A DNA stretch of 64,000 bases, from NCBI GenBank assembly GCA_022453515.1, contig JAJNNY010000019.1, forward strand, positions 248,001 to 312,000, read 5' to 3'. The stretch is from Astrocystis sublimbata. Lineage: Eukaryota; Ascomycota; Sordariomycetes; Xylariales; Xylariaceae. The translations under genes were made by a program, and so were the position numbers. Each line of letters starts with the position of its first letter. The stretch's first letter is position 1. Shown here piece after piece: positions 35,901 through 45,594 of this stretch. The notes under the pieces are model-generated. The model searched no databases. It was given only the letters and a program-made list of their open reading frames with translations, and was not told the origin of the DNA.

Positions 35901-37292
35901 ATCCTCAGGTCCCTCAAGATCGAAAAGCAGGGTTAGGGATGCATTTTTTTATCCTTGGAGATGGGCAAAAAGCAAAGGTACGAGCTGCAGCCTCAACTGC
36001 TGGTGTTGTTTCATATTGTTTCACCGACTGAGCACCGATCTAGAAGCATATCCATGTACTTACTGTCTGTACTGGTAAAGCTCTGGCTACAGTTGGCGCG
36101 ATCTGTCATTTTTATTGAAATTTCAGCTGCAGAGAAAGTTCACTGCGCATCGCCATTAGCTCTCTCTGTGTTATGCTTGCTCTCTTCACCGCCAATCGTG
36201 ACAATTCTCGAAAAATTTCCGTCACCTCACATGAGCACGCTGGCATGGGCGAAATGAGGTGATCACTTCCGCGTGCTCAACATCGTGCAGAGCCCGACAC
36301 CGCTGCTGACGCAGATGGGGAGCCAACTCCAAAAACTGACATAAACTAGGAATGCCAGATGCCGCTTATAGTAAAGTACTATGTAAGCCACTTCCTTTCT
36401 GGAGACGGGATGCTGGAGATGGAATCACACACACATCATCCCAGATCCCGGAACGCGGATCACGACCTTCGAATACGGATAGCGTTGGCCGTTTTTGGCA
36501 GAGAAGGAATGATGGGAAACGTCATCCCGAAGGTTCTCCATTTGGCCCCATTCTTGAGGCCAGACTAGGTATCAACTTCAGGTGAAGCGCCTCAGACGCC
36601 AAATCCCTTCCCGCCGCTGAGATCTGCTCTCACGTGCATACGAACGAACGCCACAGCGCCGTAAGGTTGTCAAAAGTTCATCTCGCTTCTCGGCGTAAGA
36701 CGGCGTCTATGCCCGATCCTTTTTTGACATATGACCTCAACCATCGTGAGAAATGGCGCCTCAAAATAATGATACGTGATATCACTCTCCAAGAACAACA
36801 TCAACTCGACCATCTCAGCCCCAGCAAGCACAACCAGCACAAGGACACCTATTCATGATCCTCAGTCTGCATGTCCCGAAATCCCTCTTTGCTTTTCGAG
36901 CTTGACTTTTCCGAAATGAGGCTATGACCGATCTGGAGCTGCCAAGAGAGTGTATGTATCTACATGTGTGAAAGGTGGTAACTCAATGCAACCTACCATA
37001 GCCCCGGGATCTTCAGCCGCGAAATGACTGCTACAACAGGTACGTACGTACGCCGAAAGGGAGTGTCTCGAACTCCAATTCTAATTATGGTTCGCATGCA
37101 TCTTCTCTCGTGGTGGCGTCCTCTTACAGTTCACAGGCACGTGTCACCCTCACCTCACCCTGCATTATACCTCGTAGCGTCTAGTGCGCCACGCAATCCC
37201 ACGAGCTGCTAGAAGCATCTGAAACACAATCTCTCTCTCTGACAACAGGCAAATACGGTACCAATGCACTGTGGTTCCTCGGCACTGATCAA

Positions 37293-37346
37293 ACAGCAGC
37301 AGCAACAATAATAGCAATAACAACAACAATAACAATAACAACAATT
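37293..37346. repeat. Imperfect CAG/CAA/AAT triplet tract
   Basis: About 18 triplets dominated by CAA and CAG with AAT/ATA interruptions. On the other strand it would encode poly-Leu in a short ORF, which is a repeat artefact rather than a gene. Confidence 0.8.
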
Positions 37347-37655
37347 GGCGGAATAACCCGCCCACCGCCCCGCCTCGTCTTGTACGAGTTGGTAAGTTAA
37401 GCAGGTTACTGTTCACGTAAGACAGCCAGCCCAACCACCGGTCCGTACCCTGTCCTAGGTAGGTAGGTATTCAACTGTCCGTCCGAGCGGCAAGCATGGG
37501 GTGCAGGGTGTTTATGCAACGGTGGCAACGCGGGAGCGGGTTGATCATTCATTAAACGATGTGAAACACCGCAAGATTGCCGCTTCCAACATACATAGTA
37601 CCTCCTAGGGACTTGACTCGGAAAGAGGCTGGACTGGACAGGGCGTCCATTATGT

Positions 37656-37985
37656 TCATTTGTTCATCCATGTGTACCTGGTAACGTCCACCTGGTAGAA
37701 AGAAGTGCCGAGGCCAGACGCAGCACAGCAACCCGTCCGTGCCTCAGTTCGTGCATCGAGCGCCGCGACGAATGCGCGCAAGAAATCAGACGAGATCAGA
37801 TGATCAAACCGGGGGACACCCATACTGCCGGCTCCCTGCCCGTTCTGGCCAAAGGAGGACCTGCGCCGGCTCCTGGCGGGCCTCGCACTGCTCGCAGTCG
37901 GTAATGTAGGGGATTGTGTGGTAGGCATGATGATGTCAAGGCTGGACGGATGGAACCTCTTATCCATTCTCATATCGCGAACCAT
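37656..37985 (-). CDS. Possible small protein of unknown function, 109 residues
   Basis: ATG-initiated ORF with a second in-frame ATG at residue 20. Ser/Arg-rich beginning (SSARPARSRRRSSFGQNGQG), then VPRFDHLISSDFLRAFVAAL, a possible amphipathic helix. No domain recognised. It lies about 1.1 kb upstream of, and divergent from, nitrite reductase. Could equally be chance; nothing but the composition supports it. Confidence 0.2.
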   Translation of the reverse strand: MVRDMRMDKRFHPSSLDIIMPTTQSPTLPTASSARPARSRRRSSFGQNGQGAGSMGVPRFDHLISSDFLRAFVAALDARTEARTGCCAASGLGTSFYQVDVTRYTWMNK

Positions 37986-38049
37986 CCGTTGGCTGTCGAT
38001 GGGCGAGACGGGTCTCTTTCCGTCCCCATACTTACTTTCTTACTTGCAC

Positions 38050-38059
38050 GATAAGATAA
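38050..38059 (+). promoter_or_regulatory. Tandem GATA site (GATAAGATAA)
   Basis: Two adjacent GATAA cores in the same orientation, about 1.04 kb upstream of the nitrite reductase start. GATA pairs are the preferred targets of AreA/NIT2 nitrogen regulators. Confidence 0.55.
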
Positions 38060-38184
38060 ACAATACCCTAAAAAATAATGTCCGAGCACACATGGCAATC
38101 TTGTCATTAAGTAAGTGATAATGCAGACTTCCAATAGCAAATGGGAAAAGCGTGCGAAAAAGAGAGCAGAGCTAGAAACGCCTT

Positions 38185-38197
38185 GTTATCTCCGCGG
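38185..38197 (+). promoter_or_regulatory. GATA core overlapping a NirA/NIT4-type site
   Basis: GTTATC (GATA on the other strand) shares its last C with CTCCGCGG, an exact match to the NirA consensus CTCCGHGG known from Aspergillus nidulans. About 900 bp upstream of the start codon. Confidence 0.6.
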
Positions 38198-38289
38198 CAT
38201 AGTGTCCTATCAGAAAGGGGATGAGCCTAATTGGCCCATCAGCCATCAGCCCTCGCGCTAGGTTTTCCCTTATCAGTCCCGACCCGCCG

Positions 38290-38303
38290 ACGGTTCGAAC
38301 CGT
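38290..38303. repeat. 14-bp perfect palindrome
   Basis: ACGGTTCGAACCGT reads the same on both strands; it sits between the GATA elements of the nitrite reductase promoter. Could be a dimer-binding site; factor unknown. Confidence 0.5.
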
Positions 38304-38382
38304 TCCAAAAACTTACATAGATACACTCGTATGAGTAGCCTGCACAGATAGATACCAAGCCAGCTAAGTGTCTAAGTCTGGA

Positions 38383-38398
38383 GGTTATCTAGATAACC
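38383..38398. promoter_or_regulatory. 16-bp palindrome of opposed GATA cores
   Basis: GGTTATCTAGATAACC is perfectly self-complementary and contains two GATAA cores in opposite orientation, 700 bp before the nitrite reductase ATG. Inverted GATA pairs are known NIT2/AreA high-affinity targets. Confidence 0.55.
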
Positions 38399-39097
38399 CA
38401 GATCTCACGACGTCGCAGCCAAGCCCCTCTCGACGCCCACGCAGAAAGAAACGGGGCCCTCGCCAGACCCCGTGGAGATGTGTCCCGTGGAGATGTCCTC
38501 GTTGCCGCGCTGTGCTGTGCTGTGCTGTGCTGTTGGCGGTGGGGGCGCGGGAGACAACGGTCTAGGGGTCTATGGAGCCCCAGCCTGGCTCGAAATTCAC
38601 TTACACATATGCGCTTACACATACGTACGTGAAGCTTTTCGCCGCCTGGTCCAATGAGAATTCGCCGAAAAGGCGGTACGCTGTCGTTTGGCGGGTTATC
38701 TATTGGGCGGATGCAACCTCGACTTCTCGACCTCCGGAGATGCACATCTCCAGATATCGACCAGATGGGAGATGGGATGAGGTTCAGTTATTATATGTCA
38801 AACCAGTCAGCGAATGCCCATGTACGTAGGTAGATAGATGGATCTGCGAGTCTTTTTTCTACTCCTGTTGTCTTTCTTGAACTTCTCTATCATCCTTCCC
38901 TCCCTTTCCGTAGATTGCTTTCCCAACACTCATCATCCTTATCATTAATTCAACAGTTCGAGATACCCATACCCTATCGTGAAGTTTTGTGTACTACTCC
39001 TTGCCTTGCGTGCAGAACTTTGAATAAAACGTCACAAGCAAGAGCCTAACAAATCGCAACAAATCTCACTCCTACGCCGGGTAGTCAATCACACATA

Positions 39098-42000
39098 ATG
39101 GCGGCTGACGGCAAGAGGACCAGATTGGTCATTGTTGGCCTGGGCATGGTCGGTATAGCCTTCATGTGAGTGTTGCAACTACTACCAGAGGACCCAAACA
39201 ATATTCAAACTGACATCTTTTCACAGAGAAAAGATCATAAAACTCGACGCGAGAACGCGGGAATACGATATCATAGTCATTGGCGATGAACCCCACTTCG
39301 CCTACAACCGTGTCGGGCTCACAAGTTTCTTTGAGCACCGGAAGGTCGAGAACTTATATCTAGAGCCACAAGAATGGGTACGCGGGAACCTGGTGTCATC
39401 ATACATCGCTGAAGAAACAAAAAATCACTGACGAGGAAACCTTAGTACGCGAAACACGCGACCGAAAATCAACTCAACTACCACATCAACACCCTTGTCA
39501 CCGAGATCGACTCGGCCAGCAAGTCCGTCACCTGCGCCAACGGCGACGTCGTGGCCTACGACGTCCTGGTGCTCGCGACGGGCTCCGACGCCGTGCTGCC
39601 TACGCACACGCCGGGCTACAACGCCGCGGGCGTCTTCGTCTACCGCACCCTGGACGACCTGCAGAAGCTGATCGAGTTCGGCGAGCTGCGCAAGGGCACC
39701 ACCGGCGCCGTCGTCGGCGGCGGCCTGCTCGGCCTCGAGGCCGCCGCCGCCATGCTGGACCTGCAGTGCTTCGACAAGGTCAAGCTCATCGAGCGCAACC
39801 GCTGGGTGCTGAGCCGCCAGCTCGACTCCGAGGCCGGCAACCTCGTCGTCGAGAAGGTCGTGGAGCTGGGCATCGACATGCTGCTGACGAAGCGCGTCGC
39901 CCGCATCAAGACGGACGGCGACGGCGCGGAGAACGGGAGCGTCACCGGTGTCGTGTTCGAGGACGGCGAGGAGATGGACTGCTCGACTATCTGCTTCGCC
40001 ATCGGAGTGCGACCCCGCGACGAGCTGGCGCGCAGAGCCGGAATCAAGTGCGCGGAGCGCAGCGGCGGCGTCCTCGTCAATAACGACCTGTCGACGAGCG
40101 TGCCCGACATCTACGCCATCGGCGAGTGCGCGAGCTGGGAGAACCAGACGTTCGGGCTGATCGCGCCGGGTATCGAGATGGCCGACGTCTTGTCGTTCAA
40201 CCTGACACAGGCAAAACTGCACCAGCCTAGGGCCTTCAAACGGCCCGACCTCAGCACGAAGCTGAAGCTGCTTGGTGTCGACGTCGCCAGCTTCGGCGAC
40301 TTCTTCGCCGATAGAGACGGACCCAGCTCGCTTCCAGCCAAGGCGGCGCGGCGGGCGAAGACGGCGAGCCCAACCGGCGGAGACAAACCTGCGCCGCAGG
40401 TCCAGGCTCTCGTGTACAAAGACCCGTTTGCGCAGGTCTACAAGAAGTACCTGTTCACGACCGACGGCAAGTACCTCTTGGGAGGCATGATGATCGGCGA
40501 CACGAGCGACTACATCAAGCTGGTGCCCATGGTCAAGGGGCAGAAGGAGCTCGACATCCCGCCTTCGCAGCTGATTCTAGGCGCCAAGAAGGAAGGAGAA
40601 GATGGCGGAGACGACCTGGACGACGATACGCAGATCTGCTCGTGCCACAACGTCAGCAAGGGCGACGTGGTCAATGTGGCCAAAGACGGCTCGTGCAAGT
40701 CCATCGGCGAGGTCAAGGCGTGCACGAAAGCTGGCACGGGTTGTGGTGGGTGTATGCCGCTCGTGACGAGCATTTTCAACAAGGCCATGAAGGAGATGGG
40801 GGCCGAGGTGAAGAACTATCTATGCGGGCACTTCAACTACTCCCGCGCCGACCTGTACAACATCATCATGGTCAAGCGGTTGACGACGCTCCCTGAGGTG
40901 ATGCGCGAGGCCGGAAACGACAGTAGCTCGGACGGGTGCGAGGCGTGCAAGCCTGCCATTGGAAGCATTTTCGCCTCTCTATACAACAAGCATGTCATGA
41001 GTCGCCCCTTGCACGGTCTGCAGGAGACGAACGATCGATACCTGGGCAATATCCAGCGCAACGGGACGTACTCCGTCGTCCCGCGTGTGTCGGCCGGCGA
41101 GATCATGCCTGAGCACTTGATCATACTGGGCGAGGTGGCCAAGGATTTCGATCTGTATACCAAGATCACGGGTGGTCAGCGTGTCGACCTTTTCGGCGCC
41201 AAGAAGCAAGACCTTCCGGAGATCTGGAGACGGCTTGTCGAGGGTGGTATGGAAAGCGGACACGCCTATGCCAAGTCGTTGCGCACAGTCAAGAGCTGTG
41301 TCGGCAGTACCTGGTGTCGATATGGTGTGGGCGATAGCGTGGGTATGGCCGTCCGCGTCGAGGAGCGGTACAAGAGCGTCCGCGCCCCTCATAAGATAAA
41401 GGGTGGTGTAAGTGGTTGCGTGCGCGAATGTGCCGAGGCTCAGAGCAAAGAGTATGTACTCCCTTTCCCCTTTCCCCTTTTCTTCGCGAAATCCATACAT
41501 GCTAACACACTGTTCAGTTTCGGCCTCATCGCCACAGAAAAGGGGTTCAATATCTTCGTCGGCGGCAACGGCGGCGCCAGCCCGCGTCACGCCGAGCTTC
41601 TTGCCAAGGACGTGCCCCCGTCTGAGGTTGTCCCAATCCTAGACCGCTACCTGATGTTCTACATCCGCACAGCCGACAAGCTGCAGCGCACAGCGCGGTG
41701 GCTCGAAGCTCTACCAGGGGGCTTGAAGTATCTTAAAGAAGTCATTCTCGAAGACAAGTTGGGCATATGCGCGTCTCTCGAAGCACAGATGAACGAGCTC
41801 GTCGACACGTTCTTCGACGAGTGGGCCGAGGCCGTCAAGGACCCCCAAATCGCCTCCAAGTTCCAGCAGTTCGCCAACACGACCGAGACGCTCGAGACGG
41901 CCGAGGTGGAGCTCGACCGCGGCCAGAGCCGGCCCGTCTTCTGGCCCGCCGAGTCCGCGACGGACGACTTCAAGGGCTTGAAGGACCGCTGGTCGACGAC

Positions 42001-42739
42001 GACGTGGCAGCCTGTCATCGAGGCTTCGTACTTTGCCGGCGCCGACGCCACGCCGAACGGTATTTCCGCCAACATCAAGCGCGGCGACACGCAGCTCGCC
42101 TTGTGGCGCGTTAGGGGCCGCTACTATGCCACGCAGCAGATGTGTCCGCATAAGCGGACGTTCGCGCTCTCGGAGGGCCTGATCGGGCAGGAAGTCCTCC
42201 CCCCCACGCCGCCCGACACGCCGCCGTCGCTGTCCCCTCCCGCCTCGCCCGAGGCCACGCCCGCCGACGCCATCGTAACCGGCGCCGAGGCGACCAAAGA
42301 GCCTTGCGGTTCGCAGAAGACGCCCTGGGTCTCCTGCCCGTTTCACAAGCGCAACTTCGACCTGTCCTCGGGGAACTGCACCAACGACGCCAAGCTCTCT
42401 ATCGCCACCTTCGAAGCCGAGGAGCGCGACGACGGGCTTGTGTACATCAAGCTGCCGCCGGTCGAGGAGCTCGATGCCGAGTTGGGCACGTCGAGGTGGA
42501 AGGTGAAGAAGGGCGACTCCGCCGGCTCTGCGACTGCCGATGGTGGCGAATTCGCCGAACTCGATCGCAAGATCGGCTTCAAGGGTCGCAGGGCCAAGAA
42601 AGTCGGCGTGAAACCCGTCGCTGCTGCTGGGCAGGATGCATCCGTGGCGCGGAAGGCATTGCGAGAGTTGCCCGCTGAGAGTGAGAGGGGCATGATGGCC
42701 CTGAGTGGCGGTGGTTGTGGTGGTGCGCCTGAGTGGTGA
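39098..42739 (+). CDS. niiA: NAD(P)H nitrite reductase (siroheme, FAD)
   Basis: Exons 39098-39165, 39227-39377, 39446-41451, 41518-42739; introns 61, 68 and 66 nt. 1148 residues, the usual fungal size. Reduces nitrite to ammonium in the cytosol. Order: FAD Rossmann fold ([12 protein letters not shown], 11-22), NAD(P) fold ([14 protein letters not shown], about 160), a BFD-like [2Fe-2S] segment with CSCH...CGGC (about 470-510), a second CGH..CEAC segment, nitrite/sulfite reductase ferredoxin-like halves, 4Fe-4S/siroheme ligands KSCVGSTWC (about 689) and CVREC (about 732), and a C-terminal Rieske-type domain with CPH (about 952) and CPFH (about 1015). The two Rieske halves are split by about 60 residues, mostly Pro/Thr/Ala-rich. 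Gene is convergent with tub2. No nitrate reductase or transporter lies in the window. The third intron is stop-free and in frame. Orthologue of N. crassa nit-6. Confidence 0.96.
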
Positions 42740-43751
42740 TGAGGACTTCCCGTTCACGTTCCCTTTCTCTCTCTTTCTCTGTGTTTTTGGGCTTTTATTT
42801 TCTGGCTTACACAATGCACGTAAAGGGATGACAACGTTGAGGTGTTTAGCATTTCTGGAGCATTTGGTTGATATGACTGGAGATGCGTTTGCTCTCCTGT
42901 TCTGGGTTTTTGGAAAGTTGGAAGCAAAAGGTTGGCTATGTTTTGTTGATTCACAATCGTAGAAGCACCAAACAGGGCAAATGTTTGTGCAGTAGAAAAT
43001 GGTCACAGCTTTATACAAGGCATCAAGATAACGGACGAGTATATAGTTCAATGAAATGAAATCGTGTCTGTAAAGCTCGCAACGTCTCCAGAGCTTGTCG
43101 CTTCACACAGGGAGTGTACATGACAATCTTCTTGCCTCGGGAGGACCATGACTTCACTTGGCTACGTCTTTTTCTCCTCGGGTCTACCTTGTCACTTGGG
43201 TGCTATGATACGCCATGATCCGAGTACAGACCGAATACTCTGCGCAAACCTCTCGATGAAGTCTCTAACACTCGTATGGTCTGACCTAAAATACCATGCA
43301 GTGGCTGGCGATAGCGTTTACTAGTACTTGGACACGTCGTGCCGCCCATGAAAGTAAACAAATAAGAAATGAATTACATGTTGTGTATATTCAAGTGCGC
43401 AAGGACAAATCACCCATTGCGCATAACATTATGATCAAGGTAAAAAATGGTGCAAGAATTTTATTAGTTTCTTGTCACTACAGGCAATGGATATCGCTTC
43501 CTTTTCTGCTCCAGACAACGAACGCCGTAGATGTGTATGTTAACTAAACCTGGAGGATACACAAAGTCACGTGGGTTCGATTTCATTACAAGATGAGTAC
43601 TGGCTTCCAGGTAACACAGAAAGTAATCCGGGAATAGGAGGGGTATGGCAAATCGTCGCGGCGTGTCACAAAGCCCGGCTCATTGTGACACAGCACCTAC
43701 AGGTTCAGGTGGTTTTACTCCTCCATGAAAGGGGGTATCAGAAGGGAATGT
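42740..43751. other. Convergent spacer between niiA and tub2
   Basis: About 1 kb holding the two 3' UTRs. Only short non-coding ORFs. Nothing else seen. Confidence 0.55.
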
Positions 43752-45594
43752 TTACTCCTCCTCAAGGGGAAGTTCCTCGCCGTATTCTCCCTCATCCTCC
43801 TCATCAACACCAGCGTCCTGGTACTGCTGGTACTCACTAACCAAGTCGTTCATATTGGACTCGGCCTCAGTGAATTCCATCTCGTCCATACCCTCACCAG
43901 TGTACCAATGCAAGAAAGCCTTGCGACGGAACATAGCAGTGAACTGCTCGCCGACACGCTTGAAGAGCTCCTGGATCGCAGTGGAGTTTCCGACAAAGGT
44001 AGAGGACATCTTGAGCCCACGGGGGGGGATGGAGCAGAGAGCAGTCTGGACGTTATTGGGGATCCATTCGACAAAGTACGAAGAGTTCTTGTTCTGGACG
44101 TTTCGCATCTGGTCCTCCACCTCCTTCATGGAGACCTTACCGCGGCTACGAGGATCCAGTCAGTACAAATCTATGCCAAGGGGGAACGCAGTGGGTTCTT
44201 ACAAGATAGCAGAGCAAGTGAGGTAACGGCCGTTACGGAAGTCCGCAGCAGCCATCATGTTCTTGGGGTCGAACATTTGCTGAGTCAGCTCAGGAACCGT
44301 GACAGCACGGAAAGAGTGAGCACCACGACTAGTAAGAGGCGCAAAGCCAACCATGAAGAAGTGCAGACGAGGGAAGGGCACCATGTTGACAGCCAACTTG
44401 CGCAGGTCAGAGTTCAGCTGGCCGGGGAAACGCAGGCAGGTTGTAACGCCAGACATGACGGCGGAGACCAGGTGGTTCAGGTCACCGTACGAGGGGTTGG
44501 ACAGCTTCAGGGTACGCATGCAGATGTCGTACAGAGCCTCGTTATCAATACAGAAGGTCTCGTCGGAGTTCTCGACCAGCTGGTGGACGGAGAGGGTGGC
44601 GTTGTAGGGCTCAACGACGGTGTCGGAGACCTTGGGCGAGGGCATGACGGAGAATGTGGCCATCATACGGTCGGGGAATTCCTCGCGGATCTTGGAGATC
44701 AGCAGCGTACCCATACCGGCACCGGTACCGCCACCGAGCGAGTGGGTGATCTGGAAACCCTGGAGGCAGTCGCAGCCCTCGGCCTCGCGACGGACAACGT
44801 CGAGGACCTGGTCAACCAGCTCAGCACCCTCAGTGTAGTGACCCTTGGCCCAGTTGTTTCCGGCACCGGACTGGCCGAAGACGAAGTTGTCGGGACGGAA
44901 GAGCTGGCCGAAGGGACCGGCACGGACAGCGTCCATAGTGCCAGGCTCGAGATCGACGAGGACAGCGCGGGGGACATATTTGTTGTTGGCACCCTGCATC
45001 GCCGGTCTGTTAGAACATTACGTAGGCAGTCAGACATGATGGGCTAGGCCGTAGCTACCTCGTTGAAGTAAACACTCATGCGCTCTAGCTGGAGCTCCGA
45101 GGTTCCATTGTAACTGGTCTCGCTCTGTCAGTCAAACAGTCCGTAGTCGTAGTCGTATCTGTTCTTTGAACGGGAGCCATAAAACATACACTCCACTGCC
45201 GTCGAGACCGTGCTCGCCAGAGATCTGCTGCCAGAAAGCAGCACCAATTTGGTTACCCTGTCAAAAGGTGTGAGCCATGGGAAGCTTGTCAACGTCGTTC
45301 GATCGATTGATAACCTACGCATTGGCCGGTTTGAAGGTGAACCTAGACAGTGAAAGCATGGTTAGCGCGACGCTCCTTGTTGACGGCGGTCTTCAAATAT
45401 GAAGCCTCCATGTGAGTTGAGTTGTCAAGCCAGGCAAGATTGTGCAAACGTTGATTGGCACTCTGGTACCGATCAACATGCACGAAAGACGCGTTCAGGG
45501 ATCAGGCAGCAGAAAATTGGTGGAGCTCTGATCGGGTTGCAAAAGTAAACAGAGGGGGAGGGCGTGCGGGGGGAACACTCACGATCTCACGCAT
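43752..45594 (-). CDS. tub2: Beta-tubulin
   Basis: Six exons: 45594-45583 (ATG + 3 codons), 45342-45319 (24 nt), 45257-45190, 45113-45059, 44993-44203, 44145-43752; introns 240, 61, 76, 65 and 57 nt. 447 residues, the standard size. Starts [17 protein letters not shown]; the tubulin signature GGGTGAGMG is present, as is the acidic tail ending in EEE. Early introns after codons 4 and 12 match the conserved fungal tub2 architecture. Benzimidazole target residues appear wild type: His6, Phe167, Glu198 and Phe200 ([10 protein letters not shown]). The segment after NE reads GANNKYVP, where the common ascomycete form is ASGNKYVP. Forms microtubules with alpha-tubulin. Confidence 0.97.

Larger units (their letters stand above)
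30096..37655. other. Intergenic, about 7.6 kb, YANK-kinase promoter then gene-poor DNA
   Basis: 30096-31100 is G/A-rich with short tandem repeats (GGGATC-type near 30600-30660, GGTGAGGTGAGG near 30945) and probably the kinase promoter and leader. Beyond that only short ORFs, TACCTAGGTA-type repeats (31105, 31440, 32685, 32840-32905, 37455), a (GTCA)5 repeat (31617-31636), an AT palindrome (32700-32741) and a CAA/CAG/AAT tract (37293-37346). No gene, tRNA or transposon recognised. Confidence 0.55.
37986..39097 (+). promoter_or_regulatory. Nitrite reductase promoter region
   Basis: About 1.1 kb upstream of the niiA ATG with a concentration of GATA cores: GATAAGATAA (38050-38059), GTTATC abutting CTCCGCGG (38185-38197), CCTATC (about 38208), CTTATC (about 38270), GATAGATA (about 38347), and the palindrome at 38383-38398. 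This is the layout expected for joint control by an AreA/NIT2 GATA factor and the nitrate-specific NirA/NIT4 activator. A CT-rich leader precedes the ATG. Confidence 0.6.

Noticed and set aside
37165..37434. Poly-Leu - strand ORF
   Set aside because: Artefact of the CAA/CAG/AAT triplet tract at 37293-37346.
38290..38303. GGTTCGAACC as a tRNA B box
   Set aside because: No matching A box, no acceptor-stem complementarity at the required spacing; better seen as a promoter palindrome.
39425..40222. 265-codon - strand frame within nitrite reductase
   Set aside because: Shadow of niiA exon 3, low-complexity Ala/Val/Asp composition typical of a reversed GC-rich gene.
41711..43051. 446-codon open frame on the - strand across nitrite reductase
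   Set aside because: Antisense shadow of the GC-rich niiA exon 4; Arg/Leu/Gly-rich composition with no recognisable family.
43725..45047. 440-codon open frame on the + strand across beta-tubulin
   Set aside because: It is antisense to tub2 exons 5-6 and their intron. Long antisense frames arise where biased codon use avoids TTA, CTA and TCA. No domain was recognised.
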